DNA of 64,000 nt from Hormiphora californensis (GCA_020137815.1 CM035350.1:4606418-4670417), one strand, 5' to 3'; positions 29,556-43,200 are shown, counted from the stretch's first letter. Program-made: numbers and translations. Notes: a model not told the origin generated them from the letters alone.

Positions 29556-32500
29556 TCATATTATTATGCGTTTAATACGTACCGCAGTATCTAGATCTGT
29601 GATGATTTCCTCCCTGTCCAATTTCCGCTCCTTCAACAAGGACCACAGCAAATGGCCCGTGGTAGGGGCCGTGGGAAGGGCAATCTCACTATTCGATCGG
29701 TGCTTCCTGGGTCCTACGGGGGACTGAACACCGTCAGAGTTCAAATCGTACGAGAGTTTTTGTTCATAGAACGCGGCAGGCAACAGTCCTTTGAGAATGG
29801 GTTCCGCAGTTACGAATTTATCCTCCAGAGTTGGCACCTTGACGTATTTGGTTCGATCTAGCGTTGGGTCAGGTTTTTGCTGTTTGTACGCTGATTGTAT
29901 ATGATCGTAGGTCGATACTGGAGACGGTTTAGATGTTTGGACTGCTGGTTTAGTCGGTGTCTGAGTTCGTTTTATCTCAAGAGAGGAAGGTGGCTGAATC
30001 TGCCTCTTGCTCGAAGCTGGACTGGCAGTTACCGGACTGGCAGGATCTTTCTTTTGTTCGCGGTTAGAAAGCAGTGATATCCTCCTGTTGTACTCATCTT
30101 GCCTCTTTATCAGAGGGTGCCTCGGTTGTTCACCACTGGCAACCTTCTTCCTCTTGGTACTCCTCGGAGTACCCTCGCCCTTCGGATCATCGCTCTCATC
30201 CGATATGGTCTCTATATGCTGCTCTGTTGTCTTGCTCGGCAATTTCAGAGGACTTCCACAATCAGGTTCTGCACAGGGGCTATACTCCGTATCCCCATCG
30301 TGTCCAGAGTATCCAGCGTCTACCGGTGTTGGTTGGTCGGGACTTATATCGGAGGGGCTTCCACCAACGGAAGGGGAAATCATCAACAGCGTACTCTTTA
30401 GATTGAACGATGGGAGAATGAGAACGACTGGCATTAGAAGACTGGGGATCGAAGACGTTATCGCTACCAATTGAATCCGATTTCAAATTACAAGGCAGAA
30501 GATTTTCTACCAAAATATCAGGATGAACGGTTTCACTTGCTGAGTGTTCCTCAATGAACTTTCCCAGTTGACCAAGACCCAGTGCGGTACCACCATTACA
30601 TACAGTGCTCTTTTGGGTATTATCAGGATGTTTCAGAGGGTAACTGTGATCCTGATCGTTCAGAAGCCAGCTCCGAACGGGAATCTAACCTGCTCTCAAA
30701 GGTCTTATGAGGGCTAACGTACCCGTGGCCAGGGATAGGGAGATATCATTGGATCTGCTGAGAAACTCCTCAGGCACGAGGGAAGGGTGGCGGACCCAAG
30801 ATCATCGTACGCTTCCTCTGGATCACCTGTTATAGAACCATCGAATACGAATCCCTGGGAGTCGAGGGTTTCAGGGCGCAACTTTTGTGCGACTATAGCT
30901 GGGTTTTGGGGAGGTTCAGTTTGGTCTCCTTCATTCTCATTTCCAATGAGAGGCTGGATTATGTCCTCAGAAGGAGCCATATTTTCTGCTATAACAGACT
31001 GCCCTTCATCTTGGTTGTCATCTGACTGAATGATTTCGTTTTTAGAATCTTCAAGTTCAATCCCAGGTTGGCCAAATTCAATATTGTTTTCCTCATTCAC
31101 CTCAAAAGGTTCGGCATTAGTTTCAGCGGTGGTTTCAGTTTTGTCTGCATCTTCCCGATTATCAGCCACTTCAGCTGCATCCGCACTGGTCTGGACGTCA
31201 ACCGTATCTTCCTGGGGTTTAGTCTCATTTGTCTCCTCTTGAAGTTCAGCTGTCTCCTCTTGAAGTTCAGCTGTCTCCTCTTGATGTTCAGCTGTCTCTT
31301 TCTCAGGTTCAGCTGTCTCTTTCTCAGGTTCAGCTGTCTCTTCTTGAAGTTCAGCTGTCTCTACTTGAGGTTCAGCTGTCTCTTCTTCAGGTTCAGCTGT
31401 CTCTTTCTCAGGTTCAGCCGTCTCTTTCTCAGGTTCATCTGTTTGTTCCAAGGCTTCAATTACCTCAGTTGTTGGCTCGACTGTGTCAGCTCTCGGTTCC
31501 ACTGTGTCAGCTCTCTGAGTATCCTCCATAAATACCCCATCTTCAGTCATATTCTCTTCAATTTCGGGGACTGTTTCAGGAATACTCTGGTCATCCGAGA
31601 TATCCGAGAAGAATGAAGATTTTGATTTGATTTCACAGGTGAGGCATCCATCTGAGGTATCATCCGCATCCTCTTCGTCCGATTCGTAGCTGTGACATAC
31701 AGATGCCCTGTAGTCGTCAAACGAAAACTCAGGGTATCTTCTTTTAAACTGCTCGATGATAGATTTTGCTCGTGCTTCAAATACATTCTTGCGATTGATT
31801 CTTTTCTCAAGGAGACGCAATCTTGATACATCATCCGCCCACTCTTTTCCTTGTAAATGGTCTTCAAACGCCCCTCCTTCGATCTCAAATCGCTTGAAAG
31901 TCCTATCAACTATCGCCTTAGCTTCTTCAATTTCTTTCTGCAGTTCCTCTTTGATCTTTTCGAACTTTATGGCAGTACTCTTGGCGATCATTTCCTCAAT
32001 TTCTTCAGCTGTGAATTCCTCAAATTCAATCTCTGCAACGAAATCAGCTTCAGGAAACCGATCTTTGTACTTCTTGTACAAACGGTCCTTCCTCACCATC
32101 ACCACATTTCGAGAGGAAAGCTTCATTTGGGCCTCGGAAATATAACGGCGCTCGTCCTCCCAATCTTTTGATTTCAAGAAATGATCTGGATCAGTTGTTT
32201 CTCTTAGAATATCATCAAGTTTGGCCATTTCACCAGAAAGACGAATGAACTCCACCCCCTCATCGGTCAGCTCGTACCCAGGAGAGGGGAGATCCATGCC
32301 ACACTCTGGATACCTCCTTCGGGCCTCCTCCCGAGCCATGCTCTGTGCTAGCAGCCGGATATTGCTTTGATTCACGTGGGCTTTGATAGCCTTTAACCGC
32401 GCTACCTCATCAGAAAAACCAGTGGGAAAGTTGCCTGGCCGATTTAGCTTCTCTTCTACAGAATCCATACGTTCTCGGATGTACTTGTCGGCGAGACCAG

Positions 32501-33879
32501 CATCATTCAATTCGAAATTTTCGTCGTCACATTGGTGCTCCTTTATCAAATCAGTTGTCGTTTCAGTACCGTAGATCAGTGCTAAGGCGTCTTTTGTAAG
32601 CTGCTTAGTGACGTTATCACCTGTCACAGCACGGTTGCTCTGCTCAAGAATCTTTGAAATCCCAGGGAACTCCTCACGTAATGACTCAACACTTTTACCA
32701 GCTGTAGTTAGAACGATTTTCTCGAGCCGCTCTACTAATTGCAACCGCTTCACCTCAGCTTCCTCCAATTCATCAGGCTCCAGAGTTATTGGGTATTGGT
32801 AACTTGGGAGTTCTTCTTTGGCTCTCTTCAACACATCTTTAACAAGATAGTTATACACGTTCCTCTTGTTTTTCTTCTTCTTCTCACTCGTCAAACCATC
32901 CAAATTAAATGTCCATTTCAGGGCTACTGAATCAAGGATGACATTCTATGTTGTCTGTAAGAATCCAACACATCTTGAATCTCAGATATCTCCTTTTCGA
33001 TTCTCCTCCTCATCATTTCCTCCTCGGTATACTCATCAGGCTCAAGATCAAGTGGGTAAGAACAGCCCGGATACTTCTCACCGGCCACCCTGACGATCTT
33101 CCTCTTGCGGGCATTTGAGAGGTTGTGATGGTTCACCTTCTTCCAACTACCAACCAGTTCCTGTATCTCGCCCATCCACTGGGTATCATTCGATAGTTGC
33201 TCAATTGATGACGTCAGATCAATCTCAGAGAATGCTTCCTCCACCTCTCGTTTCATTTTCTCCTCCTCTGTCAGGTCATCTTCCTCAGGGGATAGCTGGA
33301 ATTCCTCCTTAACCTCTGGCACAATGATACTATAACGTCTTACAATACTCCTCTTTCTGGCTCTGATCAAGTTCCGTTTGGATACCTTCTTCCTCCCTGC
33401 CACCAGTTCTTTCACCTCCTCATTCCACCCTCGACTCATGATCTCCTCCAGCCACTCCTGGTACTCCTCCGACTCAATGTCAAGAGGTGCCCTTTCCACC
33501 ATCTCCTCCGCCTCTCGAAACTCATCCTCCATCTGGCTGCGAACCTTACTGGGATCATATTTAAACCCAGTCTTCTCCACCGTCTCTACATTGTTCATAC
33601 TGTTCTTCATATCTTCGATCTCCTTCTGCAACCTTGCCTTCTCCTCCGCTTCAATCTTCTTTAAGCAGCCAGCCGGGCCGCTGGGTCTAACAGCTGAGAA
33701 CTGGCGCCGCTTTTTGAGATTCGCCGAGCCATTGCCCTGAAATCTTCAGCCGGTGCATCTGTGTTTTTGTTGTTGTCGGACTCCTGCCGAGAGAATCCAG
33801 CTGGAGACCGGGAGACTCGCCTTTCAAAGTCTTTCCTGAAGTTCTTCCTCTCTCCGAAAGGGGAGCCATTAGTTGCCAT
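29556..33879 (-). CDS. Uncharacterised large protein with a degenerate ~85-residue repeat, first member (A) of a tandem trio
   Basis: A single exon of about 4.3 kb from ATG 33879 reads almost continuously to a stop at 29556. A possible donor (ACTGCG then GTACGT) at 29584 would extend it elsewhere. The product is about 1430 residues. It contains VETVEKTGFKYDP near residue 100, then six or seven degenerate units of about 85 residues (for example KKVSKRNLIRARKRSIVRRY, WKKVNHHNLSNARKRKIV, INRKNVFEARAKSIIEQF). An ETAEPEK seven-residue repeat, a Ser/Pro/acidic region, GLLPAAFYEQKL and PTTGHLLWSLLKER follow. Frame breaks of one base occur near 33664, 32935, 30710, 30610 and 30395. At least three look like homopolymer miscounts (TT for TTT twice, CCCC for CCC). 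No known domain is recognised. Confidence 0.72.
31235..31440 (-). repeat. 21-bp coding repeat (ETAEPEK)
   Basis: About ten degenerate seven-residue units of the ETAEPEK / ETAELQE type in gene A. It is an acidic, probably disordered stretch. Confidence 0.85.
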
Positions 33880-34146
33880 GATGGCATATCACCCGGCCCT
33901 GAATGTTATGGATATCTGAGTGGGACCTAACGAGCTAAAGAAATTGGGACAACAATACGAAACAGGCGTTTCTATAACTGATGTGGTTAATAAATGTAAC
34001 GGCAGCCCTATTTATAGGAACTGTGGGAAAAGCAAAAAGAACAAAAAGAACAAATAGCTGCAGGTCCGCGAATCACGAGAAAGCTTATAAGCGCAACAGC
34101 TGAATGAATCGAGATATGTTATATGATTCTCCTACCCAGGTATCTA
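33880..34146. other. Region upstream of gene A
   Basis: This presumably holds the 5' UTR and promoter of gene A. I see no sharp promoter motif. It ends at the TA-flanked element. Confidence 0.4.
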
Positions 34147-35663
34147 GGGTAGGAGGGGGTAATTCGGGTCAGTTGGTAATTCGGGTCACTTGTTTGTAAT
34201 TCGGGCCATTCTAATGTAACAAGATTTGGCGGGAAAATTTGAAATACGGAATATCGTTCATTTCCCGATTTTGGATTCAATTGGTATTCCCGTGAATTTG
34301 CGGAATTTTTTCGAGAAGAAAACATATGATTTTATCCAATGGGATAATTCAGCACTTATTGGCTAAGTTTTTGAAGGAATTACGTAATTATTGATTTACC
34401 AAAATGACGTCATAAAACAGTGTGTCTAATTCGGGTCATGTTTGTAATTCGGGTCACAGGCAAAGCGGCTAATTCGGGTCACCTTATTTTTGCGATAAAT
34501 CAGCAAGTTTGAGTGATTTCTGGCCCCATATTTTATGTTTTCTTCTCGATTTGGGGCCTCTGGGGGCCTTTAGGGGCCTCTTGGGGCCTTTAGGGGTCTC
34601 TAGGGGGCCTCTAGGGGGGCCTAGGGGCCTCTAGGGGCCTCTAGGGGCCTCTAGGGGGGCCTCTAGGGTCCTCTAGGGGCTTCTAGGGGCCTCTAGGGGG
34701 CCTTAAGGGGCCTTTAGGGGTCTCAAGGGGTCTCAAGGGGGCCTCTAGGGGGCCTCTGGGGGCCTCTAGGGCCCCTAGAGGCCCCCTAGAGACCCCCAAA
34801 GGCCCCTTAAGGCCCCCTAGGGGCCTCTAGGGGGCCTCTAGGGGCCTCTAGGGGGCCTCTAGGGGCCTCTAGGGTCCTCTAGGGTCCTCTAGGGGCTTCT
34901 AGGGGCCTCTAGGGGGGCCTTAAGGGGCCTCTAGGGGCCTCTAGGGGGGCCTAGGGTCCTCTAGGGGCCTCTAGGGGCCTCTAGGGGCCTCTAGGGGGCC
35001 TCTGGGGGCTGTTTTAGGGGCCTCTAGGGGGCCTCTAGGGGCCCTAGAGACCCCTTGAGACCCCTAAAGGCCCCTTAAGGCCCCCTAAAGGCCCCCTAGA
35101 GACCCCTTGAGACCCCTAAAGGCCCCTTAAGGCCCCCTAGGGCCTCTAGGGGGCCTCTAGGGGCCTCTAGGGTCCTCTAGGGGCTTCTAGGGGCCTCTAG
35201 GGGGCCTTAAGGGGCCTTTAGGGGTCTCAAGGGGTCTCTAGGGGGCCTCTAGGGCCCCTAGAGGCCCCCTAGAGGCCCCTAAAACAGCCAACCATCAGCC
35301 AACCAACAGCTGGCCCGAATTACAAACACTTGACCCGAATTAACCGCATGATTTCAGCGGCAACACGCTGTGTTGGTAATTCGGGTCATTTGGTCACGTG
35401 TTTGTTTGCGAGGGCTGTGATTGGCTGAATACGCGCGTGGCCCGATTTAGCCACTGACCCGAATTACCAACAATACGCAAACTAACGATTTCGTGGGCTT
35501 TTTTATGTGTGAAAAAGGTTGGATTTGAAAACTTCAACAGTCCAAATATCTTAACAAGTGTCACATTGGATAAATTGAATAGATTTTATGTGCAGACATT
35601 CTGCCACAACCAAGGGAATACCACTTTAATCAAAAAGGTGACCCGAATTACCCCCGCCTACCC
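34147..35663. mobile_element. TA-flanked inverted-repeat element with GGGGCCTCTAG core
   Basis: The ends are GGGTAGGAGGGGGTAATTCG and the complement of GGGTAGGCGGGGGTAATTCG. TA dinucleotides directly flank both (34145-34146 and 35664-35665), consistent with a Tc1/mariner-like target site. About ten copies of AATTCGGGTCA, in both orientations, crowd the 300-400 bp inside each end and look like subterminal binding repeats. The middle is a 730-bp G/C-rich array. No transposase frame is present. The element lies between gene A and the long gene starting at 54061. Confidence 0.88.
34552..35284. repeat. Imperfect GGGGCCTCTAG-type array, about 730 bp
   Basis: About seventy short units of the GGGGCCTCTA(G)n kind, with TTTAGGGG and TCAAGGGG variants. 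In several places the strand flips to CCCCTAGAGGCC, making self-complementary segments (near 34780, 35040 and 35260). It is likely to form stable hairpins or other non-B structures. Confidence 0.95.
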
Positions 35664-35665
35664 TA

Positions 35666-37085
35666 CACACAAAAAAACACATCCATAAGGAACGCGGGCG
35701 AACTTTGCCTAGCGAGTGTATTTCAACACTTCGTCTCTAAGTTATGTGTGTGTACAACTACTACTTCAATATTTAACTAGGACGCGACGTTAACTAACTC
35801 ACTACTGTGCAGGTGTCTACAGTAGCAGCTGTGGCATCTGTGAGGCAGGTGTGATAAAATGAAAGTAATTGGTAATAATTATACTAGGAAACAGCGCTAT
35901 ATAATACTCGTCAAAATTGGGGTAGATAGCTGGAGCTGCCAATTAATATTATAAGGAGAGGTAGTGGATGCAAAGTTATTGGTTAACAATCGGTGGCCCC
36001 GACGGGTCGTGTAGGACTGTGTGTGGCAGAAAACAAAATTATCCGTGTTTCAAACACGCATCCGTGTGAGTGTAACACACGCATGGTCTCTTTGAGAGAG
36101 TGAGGGAGGGAGTGAGAGAGGGAGAGAGAAAGAGAGAGAAGCAGAAAAAAGAGGCTTGCTGACAGCGTGACAAGACGTATAATACCATGTGACCGGTACT
36201 GGACCAATAAAACATAGCCTCCATTCTCTCTTCGTACATTCCTCAAGTGGCCCATGTAAAACAACTAAATTAAATTTGCCCTATACCAACGACTAACTAG
36301 GTGCGACAAGCACATGTGTGTATTTAAATGTGCATACCTCATACAACCATGACGCGTGATATTGTATCTTGGGTGTGGCAGGACGTTGATAGATGGATGA
36401 TGAATTATTGGACCGTTACAGCTGTGATACGATTAAAGGAAACATGGCCATGGTAAATGCGTTCTAGAGAGACAGAAATTGTTACGTGAAACGTATTATA
36501 TATCGGCCTATCATGATGCCGAACTATGACATTATAACATCGGGCAGATACAATTCATCCCTCCCGTTATTTTGACGATGTTCCATTATTGGCTAACAAG
36601 GGTCAGGCATATGATGCCCACGTACGAGTTGTCGTGTGCCGCTAAATATAGCGCTGGTTAAATTTGTTCAGATACCGGAAAGGGTGAAATGTCTAGCACT
36701 AAAATATCGTTCAAGTTATCGGCTATCGCATTTACAGTGTCCAAAAGTTCAAAGCTGCACAGAAAACGTGTAGTAAATGGCTATATAGTGCAGACATATA
36801 ATCAGACATAAAATATCAAGTATGTCCGTGGGAATGGTATGTCAATATATCTGTATCAGATATAACGGGTATGATATGGCTTTGTCGAGTAGCGATAAGG
36901 ATAATGAGTGAAGTGAATATTCGCTATGCCAAAATTTGTCAATTGACCCTCGACACCAAATTACCCTCCCTCATACTCCCAATCTCTTCCTTTATTGACA
37001 GATTAATCGCTCATCAGCGCAGTACCCAATGCCCAGGCCCCAGTCTCAATATGAATGTATGCATTACGCTTCTTGTAGAGATCCT
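35666..37085. other. Gene-free stretch downstream of the long gene
   Basis: No exon is firmly supported. A minus-strand acceptor/donor pair brackets about 36346-36420 and one frame is open, but its phase does not match the last mapped exon at 37229. A short GA run lies at 36105-36145. Further 3' exons or the 3' UTR of the long gene may be here. Confidence 0.4.
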
Positions 37086-37211
<126 letters not shown>

Positions 37212-37228
37212 TCTCCTCTCTGTCTTAC

Positions 37229-40200
37229 CACTTTGTGAATTATGTTTCCCAATTTGTTCATTTTCTCCTTCTTCTCGTCTTTCATCTTGTTCAGCTTATC
37301 TTCAACCATCTTCAACCAAACCTACAAAGAGAAATAATTTTCGTTTCCTGTTAAAAATCGTCTATAAAAACTATGAAATGAAAAGTGGGATGGCGGTCGA
37401 GTACAGAAATAGACAGACGGAGACTTAGAAATAGACGGGGTCAGACTACAAGGAATGACCGGTATGACAACCTATATTCTTGATGACAGAAAATACACTA
37501 AAAACTATATCCAACAGTTGGACTCCAAATATGTGTTGAACCAACTGTCACACTTCGCACAATGTAGGTACAGAGGAATGCTATGGCCATCGGTAACCAA
37601 AGTGTGTAGAACTCCAAAATACAATGATCAATATTTGTAGGGGATGGAATAACGACTAGTTGAGTATGAAGTGATACGCGACTCATGAAATACAAATTGG
37701 ATATCTTCTACTCACATCCTCGCCAGTATAATTTTCCTCTCCGTACATGGATGCAGCGATTAGAGGAACACTCATTCCCTGGCTATCAGGGGCAGCCACC
37801 AACAGCGACCCCTGACTGTCCCTTCTCTGGAGCTGATGGTAGCTGTCAGATCTGCTTAGGTTCCCCAAACTCCCCTGACTCACCACGCTCACACTGCTCC
37901 CTGATTTTCTGAGACCCATCGCTTCTAAAGGTGAGATAAGATTTAGTTTTTCACTGTTTATTTAATATTTGTCTATAGTTCATAGTTCAGAGCAACATCC
38001 TCATATATAATGAGGATATATACGAACATCATGTATGCTAGAAATATAATGCTTTGCCAATACCTTTATTACCGTATTTTACGCCCAGATATAATATCAA
38101 CGTACCGTGTGCGATGTTGTGTGCACTGCCACTTTTTCTCAGTGATTCCACAACTCCGATAGTCTGGTTCCTGCTTATTGGCCGCTTTAAACTCTGACTC
38201 CGATTAACCTAACCAATGAAATGAGGTTTGTAAATCGCTAATAAATAGAGCTCTATTTATCTTTTGGTGGCTTATTTTTCATTGCTGTTTTCATTGTAAA
38301 AATTGTATTGCTAAAACTATTTTCCACTTACTCCACCCTTTGATGGGTTTCTCCGGTGTTTTGCTTTTTGTCTCCGCTCCTCTCGTTTGAATACCATGTA
38401 TTCGTGGTAATGGCGTAGTGCTTCCTTCCCTCTGAAGTACTCCGCAAGACCTAAACATAGGCACACTCTTTTTGTACGGCTTTCTAATGCACGGAGCTTG
38501 CCTGACACATGACACACACACAGACAGGCGGAAATAACAAATTCACAAAGTCAAGTAGAAAAGTTAGAATGCTAAAAAAGTATTTCAACAGCTCTATAAA
38601 AGCTAAGAACTCTCCAGTTAACGATCTGCAGCACCTACCAGCGTCATCATCAGTTTCACAGGGGTACTTGGCGTGACCGTAGAGCCAGTCACTGAACTGT
38701 ATGAATATATCAAGTTTGATACCGTTAATGGCCACCAACACGGCCTTGTCCCCATCTGATGCCCGCCTTGCCTCGTTCTCTGTGTTCACGTTCTCACGGA
38801 ATAACTCATACTGAGAACAGGGCGGTGTTGGGGTTAAAAGAGCTATAGAAACAAGCATGCGCAATAACATATGGTACCAAAGTACAGACATCAGTGGTGA
38901 GAGAAAGACGTCTACAGATCAGATCATGACGATATGAGATCTCTCGTGGGAAATGTCTGTATACCTGTTCAAGGGTAGCACCGTCTACATCAGACTCCAG
39001 CTGGTCTTGATTAATTTCACCTGTCAGTACAGATCAGTGTGTAACGTACAGTGTGTGTGCAATGTATTACACATGTGCAGTACTACCAATCTAACAGTTA
39101 CTCTCTTCCTGAGTTTTCCCCCGTTTCAAGGATCTTTAACTAATTGACACAAGCCCAATAACTTTCCTTCCAACTGATACATTTGTTTTCTCTTCTCCAA
39201 TTAACTTACCGTCCTCGTTGGCAACAAGCCACCTGCTCACTGCCTCCCTTGTCCTCTTCAGGGTGTTCTGTGGTGCTACATCACCCGTTGCCATCACCTG
39301 TCTGAGCATCATACTCTCCCTCTTCCTCTTGTTCCTAATGGCCTCCAGCTCCCGCTTCCTACAGGCTGCTGCCTGCTCGATCTCACCCTGATTGTCAAGG
39401 TAACGAGACCGGGAGGAGTAGGCTGCCTGCTCGATCTTTGCAATCAGACTCTTTCCCTTGCTATTCTCCCTGATCTCCTGAAGATCATGAGCGTGTTTAG
39501 ACCCGCCTTCTGATATTATATGAACACACATGATTATGTGCAGTAGGTGGGTGAAGTACGTCATGCGACAGTTGTTAGTCTGGTCTCTTAAAATTATCCC
39601 TCTATTCTATCTGTAGTACTACTGCAGATGCCCGAAAGCATCAGCTATTCCTGGTCTAAATGAATGCCTGTAATAATAACAACAATCTCACATGTATGTG
39701 TTCTAGGCTACATACCCTTATATACTGTGAATATATATCGTTTATACCTTGGGAAGGAGTCTGAGTTTCTCTCTCAGCGCATTATATTCCTCAACTGACA
39801 TTGTCTCGACTGTTACAGTTAAGTTCTCCAGTTCACGTTCCAGCTCCCCAATTTGTCGGTTCAACATCTGCCTCTTCCTCTTTTGGACCATGAGTTCTGC
39901 TTTTCGCAGCATTTCCATCATTCGGTACTCTTTGGTATCCTATTATGAGGAGAATGAGATATTTATTGAATGTCTAGAAAGAGAAGTGTTGACGTAAAGC
40001 TAATATGGTAAAACAGGCTGAATACTCGAAAAAATTGGCCTATTTGACATTCGAGTGAGCTGCAGAAGCCTCGCTGTTTCCTATGAATTATGATACTCAT
40101 TTTAGTACCCACCTTGAATTTGCATCTCTTAGCAAAGTCAGCACTATCGAATTCAGATGGGGGTGCTGCAGGTTGTTTTTGTTTGGCTGAGCTCGCACTG

Positions 40201-43200
40201 AGGTTCCTTCTTCGTGCTCCTGGAGTTACCGATCCTTCAACTGGTCCTCGATACCTGGGGGTTATCATTTCGGTACACTTGTATTGTGACTTTGTCAGAG
40301 TCTATTAGACTCGGTCTAAATTGTGAGAAGTTCACTTTGTTGCATGGCGGTGTTAATTAGAAGGGAAGTCTTGTAATATCGTCCTTTTGAGTGAGGGCGG
40401 TGCACGTGCAGGGTATGTGTGCCCTGCTATGTATTGTAGAGTGATCCTATTGTGACATTGCCAGACTGCTGAGTATGACACCAAAACAATTGGGAAGATA
40501 TAATTGTAGAGACAATTGAAATCAGCAGGTTTCATTGGCACACAATACACACAGTCTGCACGTGCATACAGAGACGACACAACTGTACTCCTGAGTACTA
40601 GTCACTGTATTATCATGTTTGCATTATCCTTGTTTCTCTGTATCGCCATATCCCTGCAATCTGAGGAGGAGGAGAGATGTATGACCTACTCAGGTGGAGT
40701 GGAGACTTTATTACCCTTTCCTGGGCCTGATACCATGGTAACGGTTTGGAGTCGCTTAGAAACCACAGCAGCCTTCAACCGTAAACATGGAGTTAAAGTT
40801 GTATTGTTGGACAGTAGAGGAAAGGAGGTGGGTAAAGTGGTTGTTGCTGCACCCCGAGTGTTTCTCCCCTATACGGTACGACTCTTTGTTAACGGGGTTC
40901 AACAGGAGGATATTGAGACATCTGTTATTAGTAAGGGAGATGTTTGGGAGGCAGCCATTCAGGTGTTCATTCACGACTCAACCATTGATGTAAGATGTTT
41001 CAAAAGGACAAACCACTCTTTTCAACGATACTCAGCTCTGCATCTAAAGCGGTTGGAGATGCTACTCAGCTGTCAATTAAAGTATCAGGCCAGGCTACGG
41101 AAATTGAAAAAATTCGAGTTTGTGATCACAGTACGAGAATGAAACTGATTTATGAAGGAGTTCAGATTTCAGCTACTGTTGAGGAGTTGCTAGGGACGAC
41201 CATCAAAATCACATGTCATGTTGAGGGGCCACCACCCCTTAAACTGTCCTGGAGCCATGATGGCGTGGAGCTCCAGCAAAACAAGCCCCTGCTCTCCGTG
41301 AACTTGGTCCCTGAGGCTGAGGGTTGGTATGGCTTGTAGCGCAGAACGAGAGTTTACTTCCGCAAAATCATACTATCAAACTAACTGGTTACATCCCCCT
41401 GACAACGTTTATCCCATACCCACGGTTTCTAGTGGTTACAGCCGGGGAAACGGTCAAGTTAAAATGTCATGTGGTCCAATGGCCACAGGATAGCACTGCG
41501 GTTACTTGGCGACACTTTGGTAAATCGGACGCAGGGTCAAGTTTAGTTGTAAATTCTGGGTGGATTGAAAATAAGAACCTCTACCATCCTCCCTCTCTTT
41601 CCCGTGTAGAGGAGTTGTCTCTTATCCTTGAGGATGTCCGGGAATCCCAGGTTTTCACATGTGGCAGGGAGGCAGCGAGTGTAACCTGTCGAAATACCGG
41701 TTACAGAACCGGATCTGCATTTCAGTCACCATGGCAACCATGTGATGGTCACATGCCTTGTCCTCTCTTCCCCACCACCGGAATTAGTGAATCTGGTACT
41801 CCTTCACAAAAACGGAAATAAGATAATTTCCGCCCGTCGCCAACAGGTAGAGGTGGTAACGGAAAATAATCAACATAATATGTGGGTATGGAGGGTGGAC
41901 AGACCATTGGACCACGTGTATTTCAATTGTACAGCTGTACAAAGACTGTTCAATCGAACCATAGTCACAGCAGAATCAACAGGAGAAGCTTTTCTATTCC
42001 CTCCACCCGATTATAATCTTCCTCCAACCATGGCACCGCCCAAAAACCACTCAGAATTACCCCCAAAGATATCCATAACATCTCCGGATGCAAGTGGTAG
42101 TTTAGCGATAGGAAGCACGGTCATGGTGTCATGTCACGTGACCAGACCCCCGGACAGAATGGAAGTGACGGTCAACAATGAGACAGTCAGTTGGGTCCCA
42201 GCTATCACAGAGCCAGGGAACACAATTACAACATCTTTTAATTTGGAGAAGGGTGTATCGCGTGTAATGTGCAAGGCGTGGTGGTTTCAATCCCGGATGA
42301 GTGAGGGTTTATCAGTTGTATCTGATGTACTGTTTATTCAACCTAGTAGGTGGTTTAGTTGGACGATAATGTGGTTTGCAGCTGGAGCTACGGTTTTATC
42401 AGTGGTTTTGGGAGTTTTTATTTGTGTCGTGTGTCGAAAAGTGAAATGCTGCAGCAATTAGCTCGATTCTTGAATAGAATAGTACCATGGAGAAATTGCT
42501 TTGGTATTATATCTGAACTTTCTACTTTGAAACGTTGTAAATTTGGGTGCCTTGGTTTCCGCTCTGTGTGTGTGGTTTACATTTGAATTACAAAGACATA
42601 TCATTAGAAAAACATGGAAGTTTCACGAGTTTACCTGTCTCTCGTGGACTTCGCTGCTTCTGCGCTCAATTTGGCTGATTTGCTTCGACCTGTGTATGGA
42701 AGGGAAATTTAGTCAAGTTGTGAGATTTCCCAAGCGGTAGATGATACGAGATGAAATCTCCCCTTAAAACACATGAGAAAAACAGACATGTAGTGGTTTC
42801 TACTGTACATGTGTGGTTTCATCTAATTGATATCAAGAAAGCAATTTGCCCCCGTAATTAGAGTGGCCGACTATAGTAACTATACTTCATGAAGCAATGA
42901 TCGTTGAAGTCAACCGTATGACTTCTGTTTTTTCTTCTCTAACAATGGCTCTCAATTTTACATTCTCTCTCGAAAATGGAGAACTATAATTGTGTTTACT
43001 GTTTTTCTACTACTGTTCTACCAGTAGATCTGATATATTGAGATGCTAGTTGCTGTACTACTCCCGATGATAACCACAATACCACACGCACAACTCCACC
43101 TAGTCCACTATAACATTTGGCGGTTTCCCCAGTTTGCAGTACTCACCTAGTCCGCTTGGTGGTTTCCCCAGTTTGCTCCGTGCTGCTGCTTTTCTCCCTG

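Noticed and set aside
33655-33670. Programmed -1 frameshift in gene A
   Set aside because: The site lacks a slippery heptamer, and similar breaks of both signs occur in unrelated genes. Sequence error is simpler.
34552-35284. GGGGCC hexanucleotide expansion like that of C9orf72
   Set aside because: The unit is GGGGCCTCTAG with variants and strand flips, not a pure hexanucleotide, and it lies inside a transposon-like element between genes.
36346-36420. Next exon of the long minus-strand gene
   Set aside because: It has a usable acceptor and donor, but entering in the required phase 0 gives an immediate stop (CTG TAA).
39963-40268. ATG at 40268 as the start of an independent gene
   Set aside because: The acceptor CCCCCAG at 40255 joins in phase with the exon ending at 42635, and that chain continues to 54061. 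An internal promoter remains possible but is not needed.
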